Source: Pegoplata infirma
Lineage: Eukaryota > Arthropoda > Insecta > Diptera > Anthomyiidae
Length of the DNA: 64,000 bases
Direction: 5' to 3'
NCBI GenBank assembly: GCA_963921195.1
Contig: OY992537.1
Location: 62,422,400-62,486,399, forward strand
Made by a program: the position numbers and the translations under genes. Positions 45,772 through 58,634 of this stretch are shown piece by piece. The stretch's first letter is position 1, and every line of letters starts with the position of its first letter. Under the pieces are notes generated by a model that was not told the DNA's origin, did no database searches, and saw nothing but the letters and a program-made list of their open reading frames with translations.

Positions 45772-46209
45772 TTTTTTTTTTAAGTTCAAAAAAGTTTTAC
45801 ATTTTTTTGTCTGCAGTTGTACAGAATAAAACTCCTGAACCGATTTTGATGAAATTTTTTTAATTTGTAGATTATTAAATTCTCCAGTACCTGCCGTGAT
45901 TTTTTGAAAAATATTGATTTTTTTTTTAAATTAAGTAAATGTAAACTTAAAAAATTTAATTTACTTCTCTTATAAAAAAACATAATTAGGTCAAAACTAA
46001 AAAAATGGCCATTGTAAGTACTAGCGAATTCAATAATATACAAATCAAACCAAATTTTTTGTTATAAAATTTTCAAAATATTACAATAATTTGTCTTTTA
46101 AATACAAAAACAGAATCAAAAAAATATTGCGTATTTATTTTTTATAGCTGTTTAAAAATTGTTCACATGAAGGCTGTTTTTTTTTTCTTTAAAACCCCCT
46201 TAAACCCAC

Positions 46210-47195
46210 ACAGAAAATAATATCGTATATTTTGTTTGAATTAAAATTTTAATTGTTTTTTAATTTAATATTAATTAAATTTTTAATTAATATAATTAAT
46301 TGTTTAATTAAATTTTTAACTTTATTTTAATTAACATTTTAATTGTTTTCAAATTTAATATTAATTAAGTATTTAATTTATATAATTAAATGTTTAATTA
46401 AATTTTTAACTTTTTTTATTTTTTTGTTTTGTTTTCGTGTGTGTGCGAGTGTGTGTTTTTCTCTACAAAAAAAATGCATAAGTAAGTATAAAAAGTTTGT
46501 TGAAAGTTTTTTTTATTTCCCATATAAGTTTTTGAATTCTCATTTTGTTTATAGTTTTATGTATATGAAAGGTTTATAATCTACTTTATAGAATCATCTC
46601 ACTGACTATGTCTTTAAGGCTTAAATAAATTTGGTAAAGTTTGAAGAAGTATTTTTTTTAAACTATTTTATTAAAAAATATCTTTTTAAACTATTTTTTT
46701 TAAATATAATATTTTTAATTATTTTTTTAATTTATACAATTCAAATTTAAATTATTTTTTTTTAAATTTTAATTATTTTTTTTAATTTATAGTATTAAGT
46801 TGTTAATTAAATAAATATCCATTTATTTTTAATTAACGACATACAAATATTTTTAATTTATTTGCGCATTTTAGTTTTTTTAATTAATGTGCCTATTCAC
46901 AAAAAAAGTCATAACTCAATCATAACTCAATTTTTTCCATGTGGTTGTTGGAAACAATCATAAAAAAATTCAAATTTTGTTTCAAAATTTCAAAAAAATA
47001 AAGACCTGCTACCCACATCGTCTCAAAATTGATAAATAATTTTAAATTTTGAGACTTTTTATGAATGTGTTTACAACAAACACAAGGAATATGAAGTTTG
47101 AAAATAATAAAATTAGTCATAACCAGTCATAACTGAGAATAGGCCTGTAAATCTACGAATTTTTTAATTAAATATATTTTTTATTTTTTTCTGTG
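46210..47195. repeat. TTAATTAAA-rich low-complexity element
   Basis: It starts 'cacacagaaaataa' and ends 'atttttttctgtgcat', a possible short inverted end, with hundreds of bases of (TTAATT)n-like words between. Probably a MITE expanded by simple repeats. Confidence 0.45.
46891..47144. mobile_element. Small MITE with GCCTATTC ends
   Basis: GCCTATTCACAAAAAAAGTC pairs with 'agtcataactgagaataggc' on the right, and 'gtcataact' is repeated near both ends in opposite orientation. It is about 254 bp and nested in the TTAATT-rich tract. No target duplication was identified. Confidence 0.5.
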
Positions 47196-48354
47196 CATCT
47201 TCCAATAGGAGAGCTTTCCCGCCGTCTATAACAAAAATACCGGCTAAAATTTCTTTTAAAATAGTATTCGGTCAAATGATTTGATTTAAAAACATTTATT
47301 TTGAAATGCCTTAACCCAATTAAAGCACACGTTCTTTAAATAATATCACGTTTTTTTAGTTTTTCTTTTATATATTTTGATTGACTGAAAACTATTTGGC
47401 AATAGTTGGCATTTGTTTATATTATTTATCAACAATTATTCAAGTGCATTTAATATATTGAATATTGATTGAATTCAATTGATTTATAAATTTGAATATT
47501 TCGATTTTTTACTTAATTTCATTTCAAATCAAGGGAGGACATTAAAAGGTTATTGCACTTTTGTGTAATCAATCACATAACAAAATGCAATAAATCCATA
47601 TATTATTATAATATTTAATTTAATAATTTTTTATCTTCAAAATAATTAACATGATAAATATAACATGTCATTATTTGTTTATTTTATTTTGTTAATAATA
47701 TCCTTATCACAAAATTTTGCAAGTGTAAAATAATATATTAAACAAATAATAATAAAAAAAAATATTTTTTTTTGTAAATTTCAGACACATTTTTATTTTT
47801 GATAATAAAAAAAGTATTTTTTTTGTAAACTTCAGATACATTTTTATGGATTACAAACAAAATTTCGTAATTCGTAGAGATTTTTTTTTTTTTTTGCAAA
47901 TAAATAATTTAGATAAGATTTTTTAAAGCGCTTTTATTAAAATTTTTTATTAATTTTTTTAAGCAGCAGTTTTAATTTTTCACTTTTCCATCTTCTTTCA
48001 AACACACCTTTTCAATTTTTAGATATTTTTTTTAACATAAATATTTTTTTTTTAAAGGACGAAATACTTAGCGTTATTTTTTTTTTAACACGTCCGTTTA
48101 ATTTCAAATAACAATTATCACTGTTTTTTTGCTAAATGCATTTTATTAAAGCATTAACAATTTTATTGTTAAGAATTAAACAAAATGCAATTTGTTTGTT
48201 TTTGCAAACACAAGTTGTTTTTTTATTATTGTTTTGCAAAACAATAAAAAATGTAACAAATGCAAAAGTAAATTTACACTTATAATTTGATAAACAATGT
48301 TAAGTAACAAAGAGATACTTAAATAACTGCACTGAAAAAATAATGTTCAATAAT
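47196..48354. other. AT-rich intergenic DNA, no feature recognised
   Basis: Homopolymer-rich A/T sequence with no pairable ends and no frame worth listing. Confidence 0.45.
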
Positions 48355-48362
48355 TATTTAGC

Positions 48363-49707
48363 AGAGCTTCGAAGAATGAAATCCTTTTCGAATGAATTCT
48401 CAAAAAAATCCATTAAATTTTCATAGTCAGTAAATGCATTCGATTTCATAAATCAACATTGAATGCAGTCCTTGGAATTCATTCGATTGAATGAACAAAA
48501 ATGAATGCATTCGATTTCTTTTTCATTCGATTTAGAAAAATCGAATGCATTCGATTTTTTATCATTCAACTGCGAATGCAATCGATTTTTTAAATATATA
48601 GACCAAAACGGAGCCAAATTTTGGTCCATAATATCGCCTACTCTCTTTACATACGATGACTCTAATGGGCTCTAATTTCGAATTCAAAAAAATTGGTGTT
48701 CCCGAAAATTTTAAAAATGCACATATTAACTGCCTATACGACAAAAAACTGTGAAGAATGTTAGCGATACTATGGACAAAAAATTGGCTCCGTTGTTCTC
48801 TATCTTGGTTAGTTTTTTTAAGTTTTTTATGCAATGAATGAATAAGCCATTCGATTTTTCAAATTGAATGAAAAGAAAATCGATTGCATTCGCAAGTGAA
48901 TGCATTCGATTTTTAAAAGTCGAATGAAAAAAAATCGAATGCATTCGATTTTTGAAAATCGAATGAAAAATAAAACGAATGCATTCGATATTTATAAATC
49001 GAATGAGTCTAAAGTGAATTCATTCAATTCGCTAAAATGTGATTGGGGAATGCAATCACTAAATTTTCACTCACAAGGGAAGTATCTCAACCCTTATGAA
49101 CCGATTTGCCTGAAACTTATAATATATATTAAAGAGACGATTTTAAGGTTGGGGTGTCTCGGCTTATCGGCCATATCGGTGTTTAAAAATTTCGTTGTCC
49201 CCTTATGAAACCATGAGGACCTTCGGGAAAATTTTGATAACTTCCGAACTAACGGGAATATCATCTAGGGCAAAAATACGGGTCGACTTAAATTTAATAA
49301 AGATTATTTCTTATACATAGGGATATCGTAAGTCTATGTCTTCACATAAGTACCCCCCAAAATTTACACATTTTCCTGAAAAAAATATTTAAAGAAGCCG
49401 AATTTTTACAAGGTTATGCACCCATTGGATAGGCATTAAAAAAACCTTTCTTTTCATATGAAAACATCATAAAGTTTCTTAAAAAGAAATGGCTGAAAAA
49501 TCCAAAAAACGATTTTTTCGCCATTTTTTGACCCGTGTTTTGAACCCCTAAATCCCCGATATGGCCGATAAGCCGAGACACCCCAACCTTAGAATTGCCT
49601 CTTTGATATATATTTTAAGTTTCAGGCAAATCGGTTCATAAGGGTTGAGATACTTCCCTTGTCAGAATGACAAATCGAATTAAGGAATGAAATCCTTCGA
49701 AGCTCTC
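48363..49707. mobile_element. Non-autonomous hAT element with GAATGCATTCGAT subterminal repeats
   Basis: Ends CAGAGCTTCGAAG and CTTCGAAGCTCTC are flanked by a perfect 8-bp duplication TTATTTAG (48355-48362 and 49708-49715). The word GAATGCATTCGATTTTT repeats in both orientations across the left two thirds. Another inverted-repeat insert sits at 49074-49661. It contains no ORF. Confidence 0.88.
49074..49661. mobile_element. Nested inverted-repeat element with CAAGGGAAGTATC ends
   Basis: The arms (about 120 bp) begin CAAGGGAAGTATCTCAACCC and mirror at 49555-49661, including 'ggttggggtgtctcggctta'. TCA stands on both flanks (49071-49073, 49662-49664), a possible 3-bp duplication. The superfamily is not recognised. 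Confidence 0.6.
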
Positions 49708-49715
49708 TTATTTAG

Positions 49716-50231
49716 TTTATCATCTTTAATTTGCATATCTTATTCCAGAGAAGCCGCGGATCTAGCAATTATTATATGGGGATAATCATAGACAACAATG
49801 TGTACATTAGGTTGGTCCGTTTTTACACTTTTTCTCTGATCGGAAACGGCTACCAGGGAAATGTGGCCCAACTATACCAGAAACATATATGTAAAACTTT
49901 TTGGAAACGGTCAATTTCTTCAGTTCGTTCTTCGAGGTTTAAGCCTGGCCTAAAACATTTTTTTTTTGCACAATGAAAAAAAAAAATTTTTCTAATTTTT
50001 TTTTTAATTTTTTTAAGCTTAAGAAAAAGCTTTTCATCTCTCTTGATAACACTGTGCAACAAGAAGAATGAGCCTCAATAGGTTCAACGCCATATGAAAG
50101 TACACTATCAAATCAACAAAATCACCAAAGGGTTTTGCAAAGTCAGTTCCGATTTCTTTTTTATGGCCCTCTGAAGTTTCAAGTTTTTTATCAAAGATTT
50201 TCGGAAAACGTCAAAAAGACTATAATAAAAC
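49716..50231. other. Intergenic spacer, no gene recognised
   Basis: An 81-codon frame at 49731-49976 shows no recognisable motif, and no repeat ends were paired. Confidence 0.35.
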
Positions 50232-50479
50232 AAGTAAGAAAACAAGTCGGTCAAGAAAGACGATATGATACCCTGAACCAGTATTTTCCGGAAAATGGGT
50301 CGCAAGTCCAAACATGGACCGATTGGATCTATCTTTTGTTACATCGTAATGTAGTCTAGAAAATACACACAAATAAAATTTTAGTGAAATTGGTGTAGAT
50401 TTTTTTTGCCAAAAGAGCGATTACCTAAATATCGCTCAAAAATTTTATATGGTGGACTAAGTCCAAAAATGGTCCAATT
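50232..50479 (-). mobile_element. Helentron family 3, 3' part, cut by element C
   Basis: 'aacaagtaagaaaacaagtc', a decayed hairpin, 'tatgataccctgaaccag' and 'ccaaaaatggtccaatt' match 2862-3110. The match breaks at 'ccaatt' where CCCAGC of element C begins. Confidence 0.65.
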
Positions 50480-50515
50480 CCCAGCAAAACTTAGATTACC
50501 ATTATACATTGCAGC

Positions 50516-51256
50516 TAGTGTTTGGGAATTCCCGGACTTTTCAATTTCCCGGGAAACGGGAAAAAAATAATTTATTTCCCGGGAATCCCGGGAAATTTTC
50601 ATTATTAATGTAAATCATAAAAAACATTAAAATTTGATTATCTTTTTATTAAAAACAATTTTATTAGAGATAAACAATTAATTAAAACATAAAAAATCAA
50701 AACATAAAAGTTAAAAATCCTGAAATACAATAAAACAAACCAAAAAAAATATTGCAACTTTTTCCTTCACAAAAAATCGCAAAAAAAAAATAGCTAAAAA
50801 TCGCAAAAAAAATTAAAACTGCTTTATTCGAGAAAAAACTAATATATTTGGCAGCACTTTTAATATTTATTCTGGAAATGTTAATTCTAGGTTAAAAATT
50901 TTTATATTTTTTTGACAGTCTTAGCAAAATTATCATTAACCGACGTATATTTTTTGACTTTTAAGTTTTTTCATGATATTAACATACTTTTTACACTTGA
51001 TCAGTTTTCCTATGAATATATATTTGCACTGTTCTTCCAAATAGAAAAAATACAAAAAATATGAATTTAATTATACCTGTATGTAAAAAAATGGTAAAAA
51101 TTAAAGTAAAATAAACGTTTTTATGTAAAAAGTTTTATTTTACAAAATTCCCGGATTTCCCGGGAAAAATTAAAAAAATTCCCGGGAATTCCCGTCAGCG
51201 TTTTCCCGGGAATTCCCGGGAAATCCGACCCGGGAATTCCCGGACCCCAAACACTA
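50516..51256. mobile_element. Non-autonomous hAT element with TTCCCGGGAATT subterminal repeats
   Basis: Ends TAGTGTTTGGGAATTCCCGG and CCGGACCCCAAACACTA are flanked by a perfect 8-bp duplication ATTGCAGC (50508-50515 and 51257-51264). The palindromic word TTCCCGGGAA occurs about ten times near the two ends around an AT-rich middle. No ORF in its 741 bp. Confidence 0.9.
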
Positions 51257-51498
51257 ATTGCAGCATTGATGATTTTAACAGGCGATGAGACTCAAAGTAA
51301 TGCATCCACATTATCACAAAGAATACCAGTAAGGTATAAAATAAGTCATCAATTTATAACGAAGAATACGAATAAGGTGTAAAAAATATGATATTTTATA
51401 GGTTACGAGAAATGAAATAATATAGCATACCAGAAGATAATATATAAGGTGTTACGAGTAGTGAAAACGTAATTTTGTATTGAATTTACTCACATGAT

Positions 51499-52328
51499 CA
51501 GTGTTGCCATTTTGACGCTTTTCGGGTATTTTCTGGTGCTTTTTTTGTCTTTTTACCCGGAGTTTTTTACGATTACCCTTTTTTAAAAAAACGGGTATTC
51601 ATGGTGCTTTTTTATTTTCTCGTGACGCTTTTGGTGCTTTTTATAAAAAATTTGTGATTTTGTTATTATGTCTTTTTTTTGATTATTTTTATGATAAGGT
51701 CTTTCGACAAATATTTACGGACGTTTTTGTAGCAAAACTATAATTTTTGTACGTTTTTCTGGACTGTTGTATTTTAAAACAATTCTGAAATTTGTTGGCA
51801 AAATTATGAACTGCCTTCAAGTATTTACAGTCAAATTTATTCAAATCAAAGCTATCAAATATCATTTACAAAAGAGGTATTTAAAAAAAAATATTTTGTT
51901 GGCGTGATGAGTGCGACAATTGAACAAAGTTATTTGAAAATTGTTTATTTTTTTATAAAAACAAATAATTTTTTTTTTAAATTTTGTGTTAATTGTTATC
52001 TTAATATTAATTAAGTAATTTGAATTGCAATTTTCTTTTTTTAAGTTTGTCTCAATAAATATAGTAAATTCACGAAAAAAAATCATATATTTTTTTTAAT
52101 TTTATGTTTTTGGCGCTTTTTACCCTTTTTATGTTCCAGTTTTACCCCTTTTTACCCTTTTTTTAATGTTCTTTTCGTAGTGAAAAAGTACATTTTCAAA
52201 ATAAATTTTTAAATTTTGACTTTTTCCTCTTGGCGCTTTTTTACCCTTTTTTTTGTAAATTTTTACCCTTTTTTACCCTTTTTTCCAAAATTTTGGCGCT
52301 TTTCTTCATTTTGGAAATGGCAACACTG
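51499..52328. mobile_element. Non-autonomous hAT element with TTTTTACCC subterminal repeats
   Basis: Ends CAGTGTTGCCATTTTG and ...GGAAATGGCAACACTG; flanks CACATGAT and CACGTGAT. The empty site in element C copy 1 reads CACGTGA, so the left copy has mutated once. TTTACCC and GGCGCTTTT words repeat inside both ends. Confidence 0.88.
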
Positions 52329-53077
52329 CACGTGATTGTAAGTGAGTGTAAGTAGATAAAATATGCTCGTGAGTGTGTGTCGTTAGAAATTTCCTGTCGT
52401 GAGCCCATCTCTAGTTTAAACTTATGCATTTTTTTTGTAAAATAATTATTTTTTATGTTATTGTAATGCATTATGCATCCAATTATAAATAATGCATTAT
52501 TTCAAACTTTCAAATAATACATAATTTAACCAAATATAAGTCATCCATGATTTAATGTTTAGATATAATAAGTATGAAATACATTTTTTCCAATAATCAT
52601 GCATTACGTATAAAATTATTAATAATGCATTATTTTTCACTTGAAAATAATACAAATTAAAAGAACGAAGTCTTATTTTTTTAAAAGCAGATGGCAAAAA
52701 TTATTAAATAATTTTTGAAATATAAATCAATAAAATAACAAATAAATAAAATACGAAGGCGAATAAGACTCTTCGGCTGATATAAATATATTAAAAATTA
52801 GTGGACAGCTTGGACGAATACGTCTGGCTTTGACCCTGGTTATTTAATATATTTTATAATCGGAGTCTCATCCCTTACAAAACACTTTTTATAGAATTAA
52901 AAATAATAATAAAATGTTTTCACTTTGTTTCCTCGCACAAAATTTTCGTCCAATCTTAAATTGTAACACATAAAATATTAAAACGGCGCGAATTTAGTGA
53001 AAATGAAATTAATAATTGTTATTTTAGTTTAAATTTCATAAAAAATTCGGAAAAAAATCACAAAATAATCAAGTTAA

Positions 53078-53573
53078 AACAAGTAGAAAAATTAAATTCG
53101 ACTTGGTCGAATCTATGAATACCCTCCACAATGTTATCTGATAGTAATTTTCTAAAAAAAATGCATTACAAATTTTTATTAGAAATATATTATTTTGAGT
53201 AAAATTTTTTTGTGAGTGTAAAATTTTTTTGACTGTCAAAATTTTTTTGAGTGTGAATTTCATTAAAAAAAAAAAATAATTAAATTAAAAATTAAAAAAA
53301 AAAATTTTTTTTTTGAGTGTAAAATTTTTTTGAGTGTAAATATTTATTAGAAATATATTATTTTGAGTAAAATTTTTTTTGTGAGTGTAAAATTTTTTTG
53401 ACTGTCAACATTTTTTTGAGTGTGAATTTCATTAAAAAAAAAATAATTAAATTAAAAATTAAAAAAAAACATTTTTTTTTGTGTGTAAAATTTTTTTGAG
53501 TGTAAATATTTTTTTTAGTGTACTATTTGTTTGAGTAACAAAATTACTTTGTAAAATATTTTTGTTGTTTTAT
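53078..53573 (-). mobile_element. Helentron family 2, 3' part
   Basis: 'acaagtagaaaaattaaatt', hairpin ATTCGACTTGGTCGAAT and 'gaataccctccacaatg' are followed by duplicated 'gtgagtgtaaaatttttttg' blocks. The remainder of the same kind of element (57410-57956) lies beyond the hAT and palindrome insertions. Confidence 0.65.
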
Positions 53574-53581
53574 ACCTATAC

Positions 53582-54496
53582 CAGTGTTGCCATTTTTTTA
53601 AAAGAAAAAAACCTACACATATTAAAAAAAATCCGTTTTCTCCCTACATTTTCCAAAAAAAAATCCCTACATTTATCCCTACGTTTAACAGCTAAAATGT
53701 TTAAAACAAAACCACATTTTATTCACTTTTGGACATTCAAAGAAAAATAAAAGTTGAAATACTAAATGTGAGTTTTCGATACGTCAATTATATTTGTTTT
53801 AAGTTTAAACGAAGTTAAAACTACAAATTTTGTTCAAATTCTGATAAATTTTTAAATAAAAATTGTTTTATTCAACCATTAATATACTATATTTTGAGTA
53901 GGTTTATTCTAGCTCGAGTTAATTTTTTCTTTACTAATTAAAACTATAATATTCATTCAGAACTATTTTCAAGAATTTTTTTTTTTTTTTTAATTTAAAA
54001 AGATAAACCTCAACTACTTTGGGCAAGTAAGTTGTTCGGTTTTTATGTAAAAATCTGTTAAAAACATAAAGTTTAAACTGGATTGACAAAAACGTTTAAA
54101 ATTTCTCTAAAGAGGTATTTCGTTCTCTGGTGAAGATCCGTAAAATAACCCTTTTATATGTATGTATCAGGATATTTTTGTTTTGTATTTTAAAACAGCT
54201 GAAGAGCAAAACATAACCAAACATGAGACTCTCAAATTTATGTTTTGAACCATTTTTATACTGGTGAACAACTTACAGGACTTAAATAATGTTGTCTTAT
54301 TAACCAATTTTAAAAACAAAATATTTGGTACCATTTTTTCTTTGCCATAAAGTTTAATATTAAAAATATCAATTCTTTTTTGAAAAATACCTACATTTTG
54401 ATCAAAAAAGAAAATCTGTCCCTTTTCCCCTACGCTATATTTTTTTATGAAAAAAACCCTATTTGTAGGGATTTTCCCCTACTATTGGCAACACTG
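53582..54496. mobile_element. Non-autonomous hAT element with CCCTACATTT subterminal repeats
   Basis: Ends CAGTGTTGCCATTTTT and ATTGGCAACACTG are flanked by a perfect 8-bp duplication ACCTATAC (53574-53581 and 54497-54504). 'tccctacatt' words sit inside both ends in opposite orientation. It shares the CAGTGTTGCC terminus with 51499-52328 but has a different interior. Confidence 0.9.
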
Positions 54497-54509
54497 ACCT
54501 ATACGTATA

Positions 54510-57181
54510 TGAGGCATTCCACACCAAATGTCCCGCTACAGAAAAACATGTGTCCCGTAAATTTCTGAATAGGTTATTTGGATAGCCCTATATGGAACTA
54601 AGAAAATTGCGTTTTTGGTTTTTAAAATTTTCAAAAACTGGGCTGAGGAGGCGTGGTCAAATATTGGAAAAATGGTCAAATTTGTGTCGAGTTGCCTTGA
54701 TTAAATATTTATCACATTAAAACGGAATGCACCACAATCTCAAAAATTTACATTCTTATATAGTTTTGTATGGGCTATCGATTAAAATTTTTTTTTTGGA
54801 AAATTTTCAGAACCCGTTCTGAAATTTTCCATTTTTTGAAAAAGTCAATTTATCAAAAATCCGGCCACTTTTTTTTTTTTTTTTAAATTTTTTTTTTTAA
54901 AGTTTAGATGTTTGTCCATCCACACAAAAAAATTCAGAAACACGTTCGGCGTTTTTTTCGAGAAAATCGCATTTGAATATTGAATTTCACGACAATTTTG
55001 GAATTTCCTTGTATTTTCTTGTTAAAACATGGCGTATGAGTAACAAATTTTTGCGAAACCAACGAGTTGATCCCATTTTAATTATTTGTTCATGTGTGGT
55101 GCAATATAGAGATGGGCGTGAATGCGATTTGACCCACGCAAGATTTGACCCACGCAATTAAAGTCACTGACGACTCGTTATTATTTTTAGTTTACTTGTG
55201 CAATCACGTGAGTCAATTTACTGTTACTCACGCTCACGCAATTTTTGATTACGCTCACGGTTGTTCACTCACGTTGATGATGATTTTACAAAAATAATAA
55301 AAACAACAAATTTTCTATGAAAACAAAGCACTGAAAACGGAAACTCAAAAAAAAACAGTAAGAATAAAAAAAAAAGTTAAAAATCACATCGCAAAAATTG
55401 GACTTCCTAATCACTCACGAAATGTTTTTCTACTCACGCTACCTCTTTAATATCGTGAGTGATTTATTTTTTACTCACGTGTGATTCGCAAGTGAGTCAA
55501 CCATCTCTAATATAGTATAAATAGGAAAGGTCTCTGGTAACGTTTTTGCGTGATTCAGGCAAGAATGACACTAACGCATAACTCAAGTTTGTTAAGTGAA
55601 AACTAAGTGAGGGTTTAATTAAAAATAGCTTAGTACGTGACCCGCGAGTCAATTTTTTCAAATGTTGAACGTTAAAGGATATGTACCTACAATGTAGTCT
55701 CCGATTTATTGCTCCCGCTTTAATGCGCTTATCCAAAATATAAGATAAATCAAAAGAATATTGATGCATATAAACGTTAATCTAGTGATCTTAAGTTTTT
55801 GAATTTGTTTATTGTTATTTATGCTTCCGCAAGTGAATCAATAAAGCGGGGAACTCATTTTAGTGGTGATATTTCATTTCATTTTAGTTTTGATATTTCA
55901 GTGAACTTTGTATGAAACTCTTTTACCAGTCTTACGCATTTAAGCGGGGTTTTGTTTATCAGACATACAAGCAGACATACATACAGCCAGACAGATAGAC
56001 ATACATACAGACAGACAGACCACTTGATGTGCGCTTATAAGAGTTTTTTTAATGTAAATGCATCAATATCCTTCTGATTTATTTAATATTTTGGATAAGC
56101 GCATTTAAGCGGGAGCAATAAATCGGACACTACATTATAGGTATCCTTTAACGTTCAACATTTGAAAAAAATGACTCGCGAGTCACGTACTAAGCTATTC
56201 ACGACATTAAAGAAGTAGCGTTAGTAGAACATTTCGTGAGTGATTATGAAGTCCAATTTTTGCGAGATGAGTGAATGCTTAAAATTTTTCTTAAGTAAGT
56301 TTTTGTGATTTTTAACTATTTTTTTTTTGGAATTTTACTGTTTTTTTGAGTTTTCGTTTTCAGGGATTTTTTCATAGAAAATTTGTTGTTTTTATTATTT
56401 TTGTAAAATCATCATCAACGTGAGTGAACAACCGTGAGCGTAATCAAAAATTGCGTGAGCGTGAGTAACAGTAAATTGACTCACGTGATTGCACAAGTAA
56501 ACTAAAAATAATAACGAGTCGTCAGTGACTTTAATTGCGTGGGTCAAATCTTGCGTGGGTCAAATCGCACTCACGCCCATCTCTATATTGCACCACACAT
56601 GAACAAATAATTAAAATGGGATCAACTCGTTGGTTTCGCAAAAATTTGTTACTCATACGCCATGTTTTAACAAGAAAATACAAGGAAATTCCAAAATTGT
56701 CGTGAAATTCAATATTCAAATGCGATTTTCTCGAAAAAAACGCCGAACGTGTTTCTGAATTTTTTTGTGTGGATGGACAAACATCTAAACTTTAAAAAAA
56801 AAAATTAAAAAAAAAAAAAAAAAGTGGCCGGATTTTTGATAAATTGACTTTTTTAAAAAATGGAAAATTTCAGAACGGGTTCTGAAAATTTTCCAAAAAA
56901 AAAATTTTAATCGATAGCCCATACAAAACTATATAAGAATGTAAATTTTTGAGATTGTGGTGCATTCCGTTTTAATGTGATAAATATTTAATCAAGGCAA
57001 CTCGACACAAATTTTACCATTTTTCCAATATTTGACCACGCCTCCTCAGCCCAGTTTTTGAAAAATTGAAAAACCAAAAACGCAATTTTCTTAGTTCCAT
57101 ATAGAGCTATCCTTACAACCTATTCAGAAATTCGTGCGACACGTGTTTTTTTTTGCTGGACATTTGGTGTGGAATGCCTCA
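54510..57181. mobile_element. Large near-perfect palindrome, TGAGGCATTCC ends
   Basis: Ends TGAGGCATTCCACACCAAAT and ATTTGGTGTGGAATGCCTCA with TA at both flanks. The arms of about 1.1-1.25 kb are near-identical inverted copies; short frames at 54973-55161 and 56531-56719 encode the same 62 residues because of this. The spacer (about 55775-56040) holds a (GACATACA)-like run. The left arm has about 160 bp (55467-55625) missing from the right. Its terminal GGCATTCCA resembles family A. Confidence 0.85.
55107..55509. mobile_element. CACG-type hAT MITE within the palindrome arm
   Basis: TAGAGATGGGCGTG to ACCATCTCTA with dense CTCACG/GTGAGT words, as at 3660. Most of it is mirrored at 56220-56590 in the other arm, so it entered before the palindrome formed. 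No clear 8-bp duplication remains. Confidence 0.65.
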
Positions 57182-57409
57182 TATGTTAAAAAAATAAATT
57201 TCACATATTTCCCTCATTTTTTTTTACCATCCTCGTCTTTAAAAACCAAAAACAAACTAATATTTGATTTTTTTCCAAAAACACTTACTATACACCGTTA
57301 CATACAGTTAAAAAAACAAAAACAATAACAAATATTTACTTGTCTAACAACTAAACTGCACCCAAAACAAACAACAACAAGTTAAAAAAAAACTGGTATT
57401 TCACCATGC

Positions 57410-57956
57410 TTGTTAAAACGTGAAAACTGTTTAAGGTGAAAAAATCTGAAATTCAGAGCCTTGCTTATAACTTTTGAACCACTGAACCGATTTTGCTGAA
57501 ATTCAAAACCAAATAGACTTGGGGAACGACAAAGATATGTAACACGTTTCAGCACCCTCAGAATTGTCTTTCGAAAGTTAGAGTGGTTTTAATCTCGAAA
57601 GTTCGCAAAATTCCCTTCCCGAAATTTACTCTTTTGCTCATAACTTTTGAACCACTGGACCGATTTGGCTGGATTGCAATACCAACCTGACCCGGTAAAT
57701 ACCCAACATATATGTCAAACTTCAGGAGCCTCCATAAAGTCTTTCAAAAGTTAGCGTGTTTTCAACGGACAGACAGACAGACAGACGGACGGACGGACGG
57801 ACGGACGGACGGACGGACATCGCTAGATCGACTTAAATCGATCAAGGATCATGAATATATATACTTTATGGGGTCCTAGACCAATATTTCGATGTGTTAC
57901 AAACGGAATGACAAACTTATATATACCCTCTATCACTAGAGTGGAGGGTATAAAAA
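57410..57956 (-). mobile_element. Helentron family 2, 5' part
   Basis: Blocks 'cataacttttgaaccactgg', a long (GGAC)n core (57767-57818), 'catcgctagatcgactta', 'actttatggggtcctaga' and 'gtggagggtataaaaa'. Together with 53078-53573 it probably forms one split element. Confidence 0.7.
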
Positions 57957-58089
57957 ACACTTTCACATATTTTTTATTTTATCTATAGATTTCACTCAGT
58001 TTTCTTACACAAAATTTTACTATAACATTTACTTTTAATACATAAATAAAACCACGAAATAATATAAAACATCGCGAGTTTAATAAATA

Positions 58090-58318
58090 CACCCAAAAAA
58101 AAACGTGGGTATTCAATACTAAAAATTTAACTAATTTTAGTCCAAAAGGACCTAGTGCAGAAATTGGTAACCAATACTAAAATTTTTAACTAATATTAGT
58201 CAAAACCAGTAAAAATTACTAATGTTAGTACTTTGAAGATACTAAAATTTGTAACCAATTAGTAAATTTTGGTACAATATCACTTACTAAACCTTTTACT
58301 GTAGAATTATTTTGAGTG
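58090..58318. mobile_element. Short CACTC-ended MITE with TA duplication
   Basis: CACCCAAAAAAAAACG to TTATTTTGAGTG, TA on both sides, and interior ACTAAAATTTTTAACTAATATTAGT-type words. Confidence 0.65.
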
Positions 58319-58634
58319 TACTTATAATTAATCAATAATATTTCATTTTAAATTTCGTATAAAAATTCTAAAAAAAAAATCACAAACTATTTCGTGCCGC
58401 TCTGATCAGCTGTTTTTTGCTCGCGTAAACTAACGGACTAAGCAGACGCGACACGACAGGTGTCAAAAAACACCAAAAATTTTTTAAGCAAAACTTAATG
58501 AAATTTTTTAATGAAACTACGATATCTAATGAATCAAAATTAATGAAAATCTTGCACAATATGTATGAAAGTTCATTCATTATAAGAAATATTTCATTGT
58601 TAAATAACGATCATACGCAATGGTACATTTGGAA

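Larger units (their letters stand above)
50480..52655 (-). mobile_element. CCCAGC-ended element C, copy 2, with two hAT insertions
   Basis: It has the same sequence as copy 1 in reverse: 50480-50515, 51257-51498 and 52329-52655 correspond to 22315-22106, 16309-16200 and 16215-15890. It lacks the LINE and so shows the empty LINE target. The far end is truncated or diverged beyond about 52655. Confidence 0.68.

Noticed and set aside
54973..56719. Two identical 62-residue frames as a duplicated small gene
   Set aside because: They lie in the two arms of a palindrome; the codons reflect MITE sequence (CACG repeats), not a gene.
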